Shown piece by piece: positions 10,444 to 21,187 of a DNA stretch of 42,043 nt. The stretch covers positions 1-42,043 of the forward strand of contig JAOAEJ010000091.1 in assembly GCA_026416815.1 (NCBI GenBank). The letters run 5' to 3'. Under the pieces are notes generated by a model. That model saw only the letters and a program-made list of their open reading frames with translations. It was not told where the DNA came from and made no database searches. The translations under genes were made by a program, and so were the position numbers. Position 1 is the stretch's first letter, and every line of letters starts with the position of its first letter. This stretch comes from Clostridia bacterium (GTDB taxonomy: Bacteria; Bacillota; Clostridia; Acetivibrionales; DSM-2933).

Positions 10444-13146
10444 ATGAGTAATTTAGGTCCTCAGTTAGGCAAAAGTAAGGTAGTTAACAAGCGTTTTTTT
10501 GGAATACGATCAAAGATACTTTTATACTTCGGGCCGGTTTCGATTGCAACACTTTTGGCAGTAGTACTGGCATGTATATACGGAGTACCCCTTACAAGTT
10601 TTGGAGGGGATTACGAACAGCAGCAGTCACAGGTAGCCAATAACCTTAAAAATAGGGCTGATATTAAAAAGCAGTATATTCTTGAGTGGCTAAGTGATCA
10701 GAAGGAAATTGCAAAATTATTGGGTACCAGCAATATGTTTGGCCCTATAGCAGAACAGCTTATTTCAACTATAGATGAAAATATTGGCAGGTATTATGAC
10801 AAAAAGCAGTTGTGGTCGGAAATAAAAGCTGATAAAAACTTTATATTATTGAACAGACAGCTGCTGCTTTTAAAAAACAGTAGAAAAATTTATGAGAACA
10901 TCCAGTTGGTTGATGCAAAGAGCGGTAATATAGTAGCAGCTATTAACCAACATGACATCGGTTTGAACATTTCAAAAGAAAGATTATTTCTAAAGAGTCT
11001 CAATTCACTCGAAGGTGAGTCAGTTGAAATTGCAGACGATCCTACAAGCGGCAGTAAGGAGCTATTTATTATATCCCGCATAAAAAGTGACATATCCAGT
11101 GATGGAAAAGGAAAATTATCATCAATATTAATTATACATGTGAAGATGGATGACATAATTAATATACTTCCATACTCCGATGAAATATTGGGAGAGTCGG
11201 CAGAAGTCTATTTCGTAAGCGATGAAGGGCAGAATCTTACCCGGATGAAATATCCTTTAAAAAATGGTAGCAAAGGAGAACCCTTAAAGTATAATGCAGA
11301 AAGTAAATCGGAAATTCTTGCTTTAAAAGGTGAAGAAGGAATTATGCTGGATAAGGATTACCGGGATGTGCCGGTGCTGGCGGCATACAGTTATATCAAA
11401 GTATCTCCTGAAACCGGTTGGGGTATGGTGGTTAAGTGTGACCAGGAAGAGGTATATGCGCCTTTAAACAGAAATATGGTTAATTATTTGATTATAGGCC
11501 TGGTTGGAGTACTGTTTATGTGCAGCGCTCTGGTGATTTTTACAGATAAAATAACGCAGCCCATAAAAGACTTAAGTGATACAGCAAAACAGGTTGAAGC
11601 AGGTAAACTGGATGTAAGGGCTGCCATAGAAACCAGCGATGAGGTTGGCATTTTGGCAGAAACCTTTAATTCAATGATAGGAAAGATACAGAGGTGGCAT
11701 GAAGAACTGGAAAAACAGGTACGAAACCGTACGACACAGTTAAGCACACTAAATAAAGAACTACTGGAAGAGATAACAGAACGTAAGAGGGCTGAAAGGG
11801 CCTTACAGGAGAGGATTATAGCTCTTTCGCAGCCGTTGGGTGATGATGGAGAAATAAAATTTGAAAACCTGTTTAACATTGAGGAAATTCAGGCGATTCA
11901 AAATGCTTTTTCAGAAGCTACAGGTGTAGCTGCAATTATCACCGATGTTGAAGGTAATCCTATAACAAGACCCAGTAATTATAGTAAACTATGTACTATG
12001 ATACGAACGTCTCCAAAGGGGTTAATGAATTGTGCAAAATCCAATGCTTCTTTTGTACAAATAAGCGATGAGGGGCCGTTTATCCAGAGATGCTTAAGTG
12101 TAGGCCTATTAGACGGAGGGGCAAGTATATACCTGGGTAATCGCCATATTGCCAACTGGTTGGTAGGTCAGGTGATGGATGAAGCTGCAGATGAAAGAAA
12201 GATACTGGCGTATGCAAAGGAAATAGGAGTGAATGAGAAAGAATACTCGGAAGCCATTACCAAAGTAACCCGTATGTCCAGAGAACAGTTTAATTCAGTG
12301 TGTCATACAGTTTTTCTTATTGCAAAACAACTATCCACGCTGGCTACGCAGAATGTCCAGCAAGCAAAGGATATTACAAGGCGTAAACGGGCAGAGGACG
12401 AAATAAAAAAGCTCAATGAAGAATTGGAAGGCCGGGTGGCTGAAAGAACATCACAGCTGGAAGCTGCAAATAAAGAGCTTGAGACCTTTAGTTATTCAGT
12501 TTCCCATGATCTCAGGACCCCGCTCAGGGCAATTGATGGGTTTAGCCGGATGCTTCTGGAAGAGTATTGTGAGAGTCTTAATTCAGAAGGGAAACGCCTG
12601 CTAGGTGTAATTGTAAAAAATACAGCCCAAATGCGGCAGCTGATTGATGATTTACTGGCTTTTTCAAGATTAAGCCGCACGGCAATGGACAAAAGGGAGA
12701 TTGATGTGAAAGACCTGGCTGGCGCCGTTTTTGATGAACTCAAGGTTATTAACCCAGGTCGCAGTATAACTCTGATACTTAATGAACTACCGCCAATATG
12801 CGGTGATAAGTCAATGCTAAAGCTGGTATTTATAAACCTGATATCCAACGCAGTTAAGTTCACAAAGACCAGAGAACAGGCGATAATTGAAATAGGATGC
12901 TTAAAAGAAAGGAATGAACGTATATATTATGTAAAGGACAATGGCGTAGGCTTTGATATGGGCTATGCACATAAGCTTTTCGGTGTTTTTCAGCGTTTAC
13001 ATAGCAGTGAGGAATTTGAAGGCACAGGCGTGGGGCTATCTACAGTACAGAGGATAATACAAAGGCATGGTGGAAGAATATGGGCAGAAGCCAAAGTAAA
13101 TGAAGGTGCAATATTTTATTTTACACTGCAAGGGGATAAAGAATAA
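10444..13146 (+). CDS. Cache-HAMP-PocR hybrid sensor histidine kinase
   Basis: A 900-aa membrane sensor kinase. Domains in order: a membrane span near residues 25-48, an extracytoplasmic Cache-like sensor (to ~345), a second span (YLIIGLVGVLFMCSALVIF, ~347-367), HAMP (TQPIKDLSDTAKQVEAGKLD), and a coiled coil. A PocR-type ligand domain follows (~470-640; IEEIQAIQNAFSEATGVAAI, with conserved Cys residues). Then come a second coiled coil, HisKA with the phospho-acceptor His688 in FSYSVSHDLRTPLRA, and HATPase_c (NLISNAVKF; DNGVGFDM; GTGVGLSTVQRI). PocR domains in other proteins sense small hydrocarbon derivatives such as propanediol; the ligand here is unknown. The ATG follows GGGGTGGTTAGGAAGA. 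The kinase has two sensor modules, outside and inside. The likely partner is the REC-HD-GYP gene 50 bp downstream. Confidence 0.9.
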   Translation: MSNLGPQLGKSKVVNKRFFGIRSKILLYFGPVSIATLLAVVLACIYGVPLTSFGGDYEQQQSQVANNLKNRADIKKQYILEWLSDQKEIAKLLGTSNMFGPIAEQLISTIDENIGRYYDKKQLWSEIKADKNFILLNRQLLLLKNSRKIYENIQLVDAKSGNIVAAINQHDIGLNISKERLFLKSLNSLEGESVEIADDPTSGSKELFIISRIKSDISSDGKGKLSSILIIHVKMDDIINILPYSDEILGESAEVYFVSDEGQNLTRMKYPLKNGSKGEPLKYNAESKSEILALKGEEGIMLDKDYRDVPVLAAYSYIKVSPETGWGMVVKCDQEEVYAPLNRNMVNYLIIGLVGVLFMCSALVIFTDKITQPIKDLSDTAKQVEAGKLDVRAAIETSDEVGILAETFNSMIGKIQRWHEELEKQVRNRTTQLSTLNKELLEEITERKRAERALQERIIALSQPLGDDGEIKFENLFNIEEIQAIQNAFSEATGVAAIITDVEGNPITRPSNYSKLCTMIRTSPKGLMNCAKSNASFVQISDEGPFIQRCLSVGLLDGGASIYLGNRHIANWLVGQVMDEAADERKILAYAKEIGVNEKEYSEAITKVTRMSREQFNSVCHTVFLIAKQLSTLATQNVQQAKDITRRKRAEDEIKKLNEELEGRVAERTSQLEAANKELETFSYSVSHDLRTPLRAIDGFSRMLLEEYCESLNSEGKRLLGVIVKNTAQMRQLIDDLLAFSRLSRTAMDKREIDVKDLAGAVFDELKVINPGRSITLILNELPPICGDKSMLKLVFINLISNAVKFTKTREQAIIEIGCLKERNERIYYVKDNGVGFDMGYAHKLFGVFQRLHSSEEFEGTGVGLSTVQRIIQRHGGRIWAEAKVNEGAIFYFTLQGDKE

Positions 13147-13196
13147 GGTGCGGATAGTATAGCAAATGCAGGGTAAAAGGAGTTTTGGAGGCAGTT

Positions 13197-14213
13197 ATGG
13201 AAAAGGAAGTACGTATACTAATGCTTGAAGATGTAGCCAGTGATGCTGAACTTGTTGAGTGGGAATTAAGAAAAGGAAAAATAATGTTTACATCTCTTCG
13301 TGTTGATACAAAAGAGGATTTTGAGAAGCAGCTTGACAAATTTTATCCTGATATAATAATATCCGATTATCAGTTGCCTCATTTTGACGGTATGTCTGCT
13401 CTCCTGCTCGCAAAAGAGCTTGCACCGTCAGTACCGTTTATAATGGTAACCGGTTCAATAAATGAAGAAACTGCTATACGTTGTATGAAGGCTGGAGCAG
13501 CAGATTACGTCATAAAAGAGCGTCTTGCCCGAATATCCTCAGCGGTAAAAAGCTCCCTTGAAATGAAATGGTCGAGGGAAGAGAAAGCTAAAGCAGAAGA
13601 GCGGCTGCGTCAGAGCTATGGAAAGCTGCAGAAGGCAATGGAAGGTACTATTGAAGCTATCGCAAGGGTTGTTGAAATGAGAGACCCATATACTGCAGGG
13701 CATCAAAGAAGAGTAGCAAAGCTTGCTTCTGCCATTGCGGAAGAAATGGGATTTTCCGAAGAAATAATTACCGGCATACGAATGGCTGGAATTATTCATG
13801 ACATAGGCAAGATATCTGTACCTGCAGAAATTTTAAGTAAACCGGGTAAGTTGAGCCAAATAGAATTTGAGTTAATAAAAACCCACGCACAAGTAGGTTA
13901 TGATATACTTAAGTCGGTAGAATTCCCTTGGCCCATTGCTAAGGTGGTTCTCCAACACCACGAAAGAATTGACGGGCTGGGGTACCCTAACGGTATAAAA
14001 GGGAATGACATACTGATTGAAGCAAAGATAGTAGGGGTTGCCGACGTCGTAGAAGCTATGGCTTCTCACCGTCCGTACAGACCGGCTTTGGGGATTGGAA
14101 TTGCCCTGAAGGAAATTAGAATGAATAGGGGCACAGCCTATGATCCTGATGTGGTAGATGCGTGCATAAGACTTTTTCAGGAAAAGGGGTACAAACTTGA
14201 ACAGATAGAATAG
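13197..14213 (+). CDS. response regulator with HD-GYP phosphodiesterase domain
   Basis: A 338-aa two-domain protein. The receiver domain spans residues ~5-125, with phospho-acceptor Asp57 in IIISDYQLPHFDG and acidic residues at ED (11-12). A short coiled linker precedes an HD-GYP domain (~145-335) with HDIGKISVP and HHERIDGLGYPNGIKG, which is the full HHE...DG.GYP signature. HD-GYP enzymes degrade cyclic di-GMP, so phosphorylation would most simply lower or tune c-di-GMP in the cytoplasm. The ATG at 13197 is chosen for GGAGG (13187-13191) five nt upstream, over the TTG at 13185. It is cotranscribed with the PocR kinase and the unknown membrane protein. Confidence 0.93.
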   Translation: MEKEVRILMLEDVASDAELVEWELRKGKIMFTSLRVDTKEDFEKQLDKFYPDIIISDYQLPHFDGMSALLLAKELAPSVPFIMVTGSINEETAIRCMKAGAADYVIKERLARISSAVKSSLEMKWSREEKAKAEERLRQSYGKLQKAMEGTIEAIARVVEMRDPYTAGHQRRVAKLASAIAEEMGFSEEIITGIRMAGIIHDIGKISVPAEILSKPGKLSQIEFELIKTHAQVGYDILKSVEFPWPIAKVVLQHHERIDGLGYPNGIKGNDILIEAKIVGVADVVEAMASHRPYRPALGIGIALKEIRMNRGTAYDPDVVDACIRLFQEKGYKLEQIE

Positions 14214-14222
14214 GAGCAGAGA

Positions 14223-14783
14223 ATGGAAGGAAATTTCTATAAATACCTGTTTTATATAGGAGTAATACTATTTTCATTGCTGGGAGTACTTTGGCTGATA
14301 CTCAGGAAGGTAAAAGGACGAGCTCGGGCCAAACAATCATCCCAAGCAATAGATTCGGGCAGTGTAAGCATATTATTTGATAAAGATGAAAATGTTACAA
14401 TCATACCATACTCTAAAGACAAGTTTGGTGTAGGAAGAGCGGTAGGTAGCCCTCAGTTTTTAAACAAGCCCTATAACAAAGAGAATCTGGGCGCAATCGT
14501 CAAACACTCTATGAATCTTAGTAGGAATAACATACCCTGTACCGATTCAGAGCTAATGTCAGGCCTTAAGTCCACAGGGTGGAAGGAGTTTTCCTATGGG
14601 AAGAGGAATATATCCATTCACTACCATGAAGGCTATGGAATTGTTTTCAATACTACAAGGAGAAATGTTGACGGGGCTTACCAATTTAACTACCATGGCT
14701 TTGAAAGAATAGCCCCGGCGGATGTAAAGAACAAAGAACTCGGAGAAATAATTCTAGAACTGCTGCAGCGCTGCAGATGTTAA
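14223..14783 (+). CDS. unknown membrane-anchored protein, 186 aa
   Basis: Not recognised. One N-terminal membrane span (YLFYIGVILFSLLGVLWLIL, residues ~8-27) is followed by a basic stop-transfer patch (RKVKGRARAK). A soluble cytoplasmic domain of about 150 residues, rich in aromatic and basic residues, completes it (e.g. SYGKRNISIHYHEGYGIVF). It starts 9 nt after the HD-GYP stop with GGAG in front, so it belongs to the same transcript. It may be an accessory part of the kinase/c-di-GMP module; that is position-based inference only. Confidence 0.75.
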   Translation: MEGNFYKYLFYIGVILFSLLGVLWLILRKVKGRARAKQSSQAIDSGSVSILFDKDENVTIIPYSKDKFGVGRAVGSPQFLNKPYNKENLGAIVKHSMNLSRNNIPCTDSELMSGLKSTGWKEFSYGKRNISIHYHEGYGIVFNTTRRNVDGAYQFNYHGFERIAPADVKNKELGEIILELLQRCRC

Positions 14784-14876
14784 TTAATACAATATCCTGA
14801 CAACGGGATTATTTATAATCATCGATGTTGGGGTATTATTTTATTGTCAGTTATGGCAATAATATTTCGTGAGCAA

Positions 14877-14905
14877 TTGACGCATTATACCTCATTTAAT
14901 ATAAT
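14877..14905 (+). promoter_or_regulatory. sigma-A promoter of gatCAB
   Basis: TTGACG (14877-14882) and TATAAT (14900-14905) are separated by exactly 17 bp. This places transcription start about 20 nt upstream of the gatC ATG at 14931. Confidence 0.85.
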
Positions 14906-14930
14906 ATTCAATATGAATGGAGGGAGACTT

Positions 14931-15218
14931 ATGAAGATTACTAAGGAAACAATCCAGCATGTGGCGAATCTTGCAAGATTAAACCTAACTGAACAGGAAA
15001 AAGAAAAATTAACATATGAAATGGAAAACATTATTTCTTATGTGGACAAGCTTAATGAATTGGATACATCAGGGATAGAGCCGACAGCCCATGTATTGCC
15101 TGTGAAAAATGTTTTCAGGGAAGACAAGACTAAAAAGTCTTTTGACCGCGAAAAAATATTGGCAAATGCTCCATCACAGGAGGATGGCTGTTTTAAAGTA
15201 CCTAAGATAGTAGAATAG
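14931..15218 (+). CDS. gatC: Asp/Glu-tRNA amidotransferase subunit GatC
   Basis: A 95-aa subunit that holds GatA and GatB together in the tRNA-dependent amidotransferase. The sequence shows the family pattern ITKETIQHVANLARLNLTEQ at the start and LRED-like/FREDKTKKSFDREKILANAP near the end, ending in GCFKVPKIVE. The ATG at 14931 follows GGAGGGAG; the open frame extends upstream to 14844 but overlaps the promoter, so that is not coding. It is first in gatCAB, 26 nt before gatA. Confidence 0.95.
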   Translation: MKITKETIQHVANLARLNLTEQEKEKLTYEMENIISYVDKLNELDTSGIEPTAHVLPVKNVFREDKTKKSFDREKILANAPSQEDGCFKVPKIVE

Positions 15219-15244
15219 TTTTGGATATAAAGGAGTGAAATAGA

Positions 15245-16705
15245 GTGGAACTACACGAATTGACGGCCCATGAACTAGGGGAGCTGCTTAAAAATAAAAA
15301 AGTAAGTGCTGTGGAACTAACTAAAACGGTTTTGGATAGAATAGAAAAAGTTGATTCAAAGGTAGGAAGCTACATAACAGTCTGTGAAGACGAGGCCCTT
15401 AAAAGAGCAAAGGATGTGCAGGAGAAAATTGACAAGGGCGAGACGAAATCTCCTCTTGCAGGCATACCTATGGCACTAAAGGACAATATGTGCACCGAAG
15501 GAATAAAGACCACCTGTGCTTCGAAGATGCTTAACAATTTTGTCCCGCCGTATAACGCTACTGTTGCAAAGAAATTATATGACCAGGATACAATACTTTT
15601 AGGAAAGCTAAACATGGACGAATTCGCCATGGGAGGTTCAAACGAAAATTCCTACTTTAAGCAAACAAAAAATCCGTGGGATTTGGAAAGAGTTCCAGGG
15701 GGCTCAAGCGGCGGTTCGGCTGCTGCAGTAGCTTCAAACGAAGCAATATTTACACTGGGCTCCGATACCGGAGGCTCAATCAGGCAGCCTGCTTCCTTCT
15801 GCGGCGTAGTAGGTATAAAGCCGACTTACGGTGCGGTATCCCGTTTCGGACTTGTAGCGTTCGCTTCATCTCTGGATCAAATAGGGCCTTTAACAAAGGA
15901 TGTAACCGATTGTGCTTTGGTGCTCAATGCAATAACCGGTCATGACCCAATGGATTCCACATCTATAAATATAGAGTATCCCGATTACACAAAAGCTCTG
16001 GTAAACGATGTCAAAGGCATGAAAATCGGTATTCCTAAAGAGTATATAGGTGAGGGCATAAATCCTGAAGTTAAAAAGTCCATTCTTGACGCTATTGAGG
16101 TTTTAAGGAAGCTGGGAGCAGAATGTGAAGAGTTCTCACTGCCTATAACTGAATATGCCATCCCTGCATACTACCTTATTGCCTGCGCCGAAGCAAGCTC
16201 AAACCTGGCGAGGTATGACGGAGTAAAATACGGATATAGAGCTGAAAAATATACTGATTTGCTGGATTTGTACAAGCAGACCAGGAGTGAGGGGTTCGGC
16301 GATGAGGTTAAAAGGAGAATAATGCTTGGAACCTATGCTTTAAGCTCGGGTTACTATGACGCTTATTATAAAAAGGCTTTACAGGTTAGAACACTGATTA
16401 GCAAGGGCTTTAACGAAGCCTTCAGCAAATACGACCTGATAGTAGGGCCTACTGCCCCAACTACAGCGTTTAAAATTGGTGAAAAAGCAAATGACCCATT
16501 AGAGATGTATTTGGGAGATATATATACCGTTTCGGTGAATATCGCAGGACTTCCAGGCTTGGTAGTACCTTGCGGTCTTGACAGCAGCAATCTTCCTGTC
16601 GGCCTCCAGTTGATAGGAAAGCACTTTGATGAGAGTACTCTTTTAAGAGTAGGGTATACATTTGAGCAAAATACCGAATTTCATAAAAATAAGGCGAAGA
16701 TTTGA
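15245..16705 (+). CDS. gatA: Asp/Glu-tRNA amidotransferase subunit GatA
   Basis: The glutaminase subunit, releasing ammonia from glutamine for transfer to Glu-tRNA(Gln) or Asp-tRNA(Asn). 486 aa, the usual length. The amidase-signature Ser-cisSer-Lys triad is visible: Lys in [11 protein letters not shown], the cis-Ser region in [16 protein letters not shown], and the nucleophile in [15 protein letters not shown]. The start is GTG at 15245 with AAAGGAGTG upstream. The stop is 10 nt before gatB. Confidence 0.98.
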   Translation: MELHELTAHELGELLKNKKVSAVELTKTVLDRIEKVDSKVGSYITVCEDEALKRAKDVQEKIDKGETKSPLAGIPMALKDNMCTEGIKTTCASKMLNNFVPPYNATVAKKLYDQDTILLGKLNMDEFAMGGSNENSYFKQTKNPWDLERVPGGSSGGSAAAVASNEAIFTLGSDTGGSIRQPASFCGVVGIKPTYGAVSRFGLVAFASSLDQIGPLTKDVTDCALVLNAITGHDPMDSTSINIEYPDYTKALVNDVKGMKIGIPKEYIGEGINPEVKKSILDAIEVLRKLGAECEEFSLPITEYAIPAYYLIACAEASSNLARYDGVKYGYRAEKYTDLLDLYKQTRSEGFGDEVKRRIMLGTYALSSGYYDAYYKKALQVRTLISKGFNEAFSKYDLIVGPTAPTTAFKIGEKANDPLEMYLGDIYTVSVNIAGLPGLVVPCGLDSSNLPVGLQLIGKHFDESTLLRVGYTFEQNTEFHKNKAKI

Positions 16706-16715
16706 GGTGAAATAG

Positions 16716-18149
16716 ATGGAATACGAAATAGTAATAGGGTTGGAGGTACACTCTGAGCTTTCAACCAAATCTAAAATATATTGTACATGTACTACTGAAT
16801 TCGGCGGGGAAGTAAACACGCACTGCTGCCCTATCTGTACCGGTATGCCGGGTGTACTTCCGGTACTAAACGAAAAGGTTGTAGAATATGCTGTAAAAGC
16901 GGGCCTTGCAACAAATTGCACAATAGCTGAGTACAGCAAGCAGGATAGAAAAAATTACTTCTACCCTGACTTGCCAAAGGCATATCAGACATCACAGTAT
17001 GACCTTCCAATTTGTAAAAACGGTTATATTGATATTGAAGTAAATGGTGAAACAAAAAGGATAGGGTTGACAAGGATTCATATAGAAGAAGACGCAGGAA
17101 AGTTAATGCATGACGAATGGGATACCGGATCGTTAGTGGATTACAACAGGTGCGGCGTACCCCTCATAGAAATTGTAAGCGAGCCCGATATAAGGTCCGC
17201 GGAAGAAGCAAAGGTGTTTCTTGAAAACCTTAAGGCTATACTGCAATATATAGATGTATCCGACTGTAAAATGCAGGAGGGGTCATTGAGAGCCGACGTA
17301 AACCTATCGGTCAGGCCGAAGGGTCAGAAAGAATTTGGCACCAGAACAGAGATGAAGAACCTCAACTCCTTCAGAGGTATAATAAGGGCAATAGAGGCTG
17401 AAACTAAAAGGCAGATAGATGAGATAGAGTCCGGCGGTGTGATAGTTCAGGAAACAAGACGTTGGGATGACAATAAAGGTATAAGCTATGCCATGAGAAG
17501 CAAAGAAGAAGCTCATGACTACAGATACTTCCCAGAGCCTGACCTCGTACCAATAGTATTGGATAAGGAGTGGATAGAAAAAATCAGAGAATCCTTACCT
17601 GAACTGCCTGAAGCAAGAAAGAAAAGATATGTGTCGGAATACGGGCTTCCTGAATACGATGCAGGGATATTAACATCATCAAAGGCACTCTCGGATTTCT
17701 TTGAGGACGCAGTAAGCAAAAGCAGCAATGCCAAAGCAGTAAGTAACTGGATAATGGGCGACTTGATGAGATTACTCAAAGAAAAGAACATGGAAGCTGA
17801 AGAAATACCATTCTCCGGTGAATATCTTGCGAAAATGGTTGCACTTATCGATAAGGGTACTATCAGCGGCGCCATAGCTAAAAAGGTATTCGACAAAATG
17901 TTTAATACCGGTAAGGACCCTGAGGTAATAGTAAAAGAAGAAGGTCTTGAAGTTGTGAGCGACGAGGGTGCTCTGGTTGCAGTAGTAACAAAGATATTGG
18001 AAAATAACCCACAGTCGGTGGCGGACTATAAGAGTGGAAAAGAAAAAGCTTTCGGATTCTTGGTAGGCCAGGCAATGAAAGAGACAAAAGGTAAGGCTAG
18101 CCCTCAGATAATTAATAAGATATTGAAAGAGGAATTGGATAAAATGTAA
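16716..18149 (+). CDS. gatB: Asp/Glu-tRNA amidotransferase subunit GatB
   Basis: The kinase/transamidase subunit, 477 aa. It activates the Glu or Asp carboxylate on misacylated tRNA with ATP and adds ammonia. Typical segments are [35 protein letters not shown] (zinc cysteines), [19 protein letters not shown] and [15 protein letters not shown]. The C-terminal YqeY-like tail starts near residue 330 and ends [14 protein letters not shown]. It is the last gene of gatCAB, followed by a strong terminator. Confidence 0.98.
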   Translation: MEYEIVIGLEVHSELSTKSKIYCTCTTEFGGEVNTHCCPICTGMPGVLPVLNEKVVEYAVKAGLATNCTIAEYSKQDRKNYFYPDLPKAYQTSQYDLPICKNGYIDIEVNGETKRIGLTRIHIEEDAGKLMHDEWDTGSLVDYNRCGVPLIEIVSEPDIRSAEEAKVFLENLKAILQYIDVSDCKMQEGSLRADVNLSVRPKGQKEFGTRTEMKNLNSFRGIIRAIEAETKRQIDEIESGGVIVQETRRWDDNKGISYAMRSKEEAHDYRYFPEPDLVPIVLDKEWIEKIRESLPELPEARKKRYVSEYGLPEYDAGILTSSKALSDFFEDAVSKSSNAKAVSNWIMGDLMRLLKEKNMEAEEIPFSGEYLAKMVALIDKGTISGAIAKKVFDKMFNTGKDPEVIVKEEGLEVVSDEGALVAVVTKILENNPQSVADYKSGKEKAFGFLVGQAMKETKGKASPQIINKILKEELDKM

Positions 18150-18186
18150 AGCAAGGACGGCTTTTTTATAGGCCGTCTTTTGCTTC
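18149..18186 (+). terminator. intrinsic terminator of gatCAB
   Basis: AGCAAGGACGGC pairs with GCCGTCTTTTGCT around a T-rich loop, with a small bulge. It begins right at the gatB stop codon. Confidence 0.8.
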
Positions 18187-18306
18187 GATTATGGGTAAGT
18201 AGTAAAAGGCAAAAAACAGATAATTAAAGGAAAGTATAGAATGGATAAAACTGAACAAATTAGTATAGTATTGGCTTATAAGACGAGCAAATGTTAGGTG
18301 GATTAG

Positions 18307-18429
18307 TACTACTTTGTTATTTTGGAATTTACGCTGAAGAAATAACAACCCAAAGACGTTGTTGATTGTTTCTTCAGCGGCAAATTAAGCTTGAAATTTG
18401 CCATAATTAAGGTAAATAACAAAGTAGTA
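18307..18429 (+). mobile_element. 123-bp MITE-like element, family B, copy 1
   Basis: Perfect 15-bp terminal inverted repeats TACTACTTTGTTATT and AATAACAAAGTAGTA. TTAG lies immediately outside both ends (18303-18306 and 18430-18433), a likely target-site duplication. Inside are a hairpin CGCTGAAGAAA/TTTCTTCAGCG (18332-18379, with an inner AACAAC/GTTGTT stem) and a second hairpin GGCAAATT/AATTTGCC. No coding capacity. It ends 28 bp before the -35 of the pta promoter. A sister copy in the same orientation lies at 19689-19810. Confidence 0.85.
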
Positions 18430-18457
18430 TTAGAATTGAAATAATTTCAATTTAATC

Positions 18458-18519
18458 TTGTATACAATAAACATTTTGTATATAATGTATTATGGTTTAA
18501 AAGGTGCGCTGTGAGCGCA
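18458..18519 (+). promoter_or_regulatory. pta promoter and leader hairpin
   Basis: TTGTAT (18458-18463) and TATAAT (18481-18486) are spaced by 17 bp. The leader contains a short stem TGCGCT/AGCGCA with loop GTG (18505-18519). About 120 nt of untranslated leader precede the pta start, with nothing else recognised. The rest of the gap from 18187 holds the family-B element. Confidence 0.8.
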
Positions 18520-18578
18520 AAGTAGAAACTTGGTCTTATTACCTGGTATTAAAAGTTGTTAATATAAATTACAAATAA

Positions 18579-19604
<1,026 letters not shown>

Positions 19605-19688
19605 TAGTTATATAATTGTAGGATAGGCTCTTAAATTGTTCCTATTCCTTACTTGCTTATATTATGCACTACTAGTATTGCTGTTTAA

Positions 19689-19810
19689 TACTACTTTGTT
19701 ATTTTGGAATTTATGATGAAGAAATAACAACACAAAAGCGTTGTTGATTATTTTTCATCAGCAAATTAAGCTTGAAATTTACTATAATTAAGGTGAATAA
19801 CAAAGTAGTA
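19689..19810 (+). mobile_element. 122-bp MITE-like element, family B, copy 2
   Basis: Same terminal inverted repeats (TACTACTTTGTTATT / AATAACAAAGTAGTA) and orientation as the copy at 18307-18429, with about 12 differences. The main internal stem changes on both arms (outer pairs C-G to T-A and C-G to A-T), so the hairpin is kept. It lies between pta and ackA. The flanks read TTAA on the left and TCAA on the right, so a target duplication is not clear here. The rest of the 246-bp gap shows nothing else convincing. Confidence 0.85.
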
Positions 19811-19850
19811 TCAATTATTACAATTATATTCATGATAGGAGTAGAGGAGT

Positions 19851-21044
19851 ATGAAAATATTAGTTATCAATACCGGAAGTTCTTCTTTGAAATATCAGCT
19901 TATCGATATGACAAATGAAGCTGTTCTTGCAAAAGGTTTATGCGATAGGATAGGTATAGCAAATTCTGTTTTGAAGCATTCAAAAGATGGAAGCGATCAG
20001 GTTGTTATAGAAAAGGATTTGCCGGATCACAAAGTTGCTATACAAGAGGTTGTCAATGTTTTAGTAGATGAAAAGCTTGGTGTTATTGCAAGCATGGATG
20101 AAATAGCTGCCGTAGGACATCGTGTAGTACATGGTGGAGAGAAATTCCATGATTCCGTAATTATAAACGATGAAGTAATGAAGGCAATAAAGGATTGCAT
20201 AGAGCTTGCACCGCTTCACAATCCTCCAAATATAATAGGTATAGAAGCCTGTCAGCAAATAATGCCAAATACGCCTATGATAGCGGTTTTTGATACTGCT
20301 TTCCACCAGACAATGCCTACACATGCGTTTCTGTACGCACTTCCTTACGAGATATATGAAAAGTACGGAGTAAGGAAATACGGATTCCACGGTACATCAC
20401 ACAAGTATGTGGCTCAAAGGGCTGCAGCAGTACTCAATAAGCCTATCGAGGAATTGAGACTTGTATCATGTCACCTTGGTAATGGAGCCAGCGTTTGTGC
20501 TATAAAGTATGGTAAATCAGTAGAAACCAGTATGGGCTTCACTCCACTTGCAGGATTAGCTATGGGTACAAGGTGTGGTACACTTGACCCGGCTGTAATA
20601 TCATACCTTATGGAAAAAGAAAAGATGTCTGTAAAGGACGTAAACGATTATCTTAATAAAAAATCCGGCGTTCTGGGTATTTCAGGTGTAAGCAGTGACT
20701 TCAGGGACATACAGGCTGCTGCTGAAAGTGGAAATGAAAGAGCTATGTTGGCTATGGATATATTCTGCTACAGGGTTAAAAAGTATATAGGAGAATACTC
20801 GGCAGTTATGGGCGGGGTAGATGCTATTATCTTTACAGCAGGTATCGGAGAAAACAACGGTCTGATAAGGGAAAAAGTTCTCGAAGGATTAGAATTCCTG
20901 GGTGTAGGAGTTGATTCTAAGTTGAATGAAGTAAAAGGAAAAGAAACCGATGTAAGCACTCCGGATGCAAAGGTTAGAACCCTTGTAATTCCAACAAACG
21001 AAGAGTTGGCAATAGCTAGGGAATCGATAAAATTGTTAAAATAA
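19851..21044 (+). CDS. ackA: acetate kinase
   Basis: Transfers phosphate from acetyl phosphate to ADP, giving acetate and ATP by substrate-level phosphorylation. 397 aa, the usual length. ASKHA-fold motifs are present: [14 protein letters not shown] (residues 5-18), [41 protein letters not shown] and FTAGIGENN. The ATG at 19851 has a GGAG-containing site (AGGAGTAGAGGAGT) upstream. It is followed by a strong terminator. Confidence 0.98.
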   Translation: MKILVINTGSSSLKYQLIDMTNEAVLAKGLCDRIGIANSVLKHSKDGSDQVVIEKDLPDHKVAIQEVVNVLVDEKLGVIASMDEIAAVGHRVVHGGEKFHDSVIINDEVMKAIKDCIELAPLHNPPNIIGIEACQQIMPNTPMIAVFDTAFHQTMPTHAFLYALPYEIYEKYGVRKYGFHGTSHKYVAQRAAAVLNKPIEELRLVSCHLGNGASVCAIKYGKSVETSMGFTPLAGLAMGTRCGTLDPAVISYLMEKEKMSVKDVNDYLNKKSGVLGISGVSSDFRDIQAAAESGNERAMLAMDIFCYRVKKYIGEYSAVMGGVDAIIFTAGIGENNGLIREKVLEGLEFLGVGVDSKLNEVKGKETDVSTPDAKVRTLVIPTNEELAIARESIKLLK

Positions 21045-21057
21045 TATAATTTTATAC

Positions 21058-21091
21058 AAAGCCGCCTATATATAACAAATAGGCGGCTTTT
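21058..21091 (+). terminator. intrinsic terminator of pta-ackA
   Basis: Perfect stem AAAGCCGCCTA / TAGGCGGCTTT with an AT-rich loop, ending in TTTTG. Confidence 0.9.
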
Positions 21092-21187
21092 GCATTTCTA
21101 TCTTTCGATTTTGAGGTTTTTTTGATAAAATAGTCAATATACTGTTTAAATATAAAAATAGCAATTTATATTACGCTGGGGGTTACT

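Noticed and set aside
14784..14876. Terminator after the unknown 186-aa gene
   Set aside because: AATATCC/GGGGTATT pairing is poor and the following T-run is interrupted; not called.
21164..21176. GCAATTTATAT-like end resembling the family-A terminal repeat upstream of the kinase gene
   Set aside because: Only about 11 AT-rich bases match and no second end or internal hairpin is present; chance is likely.
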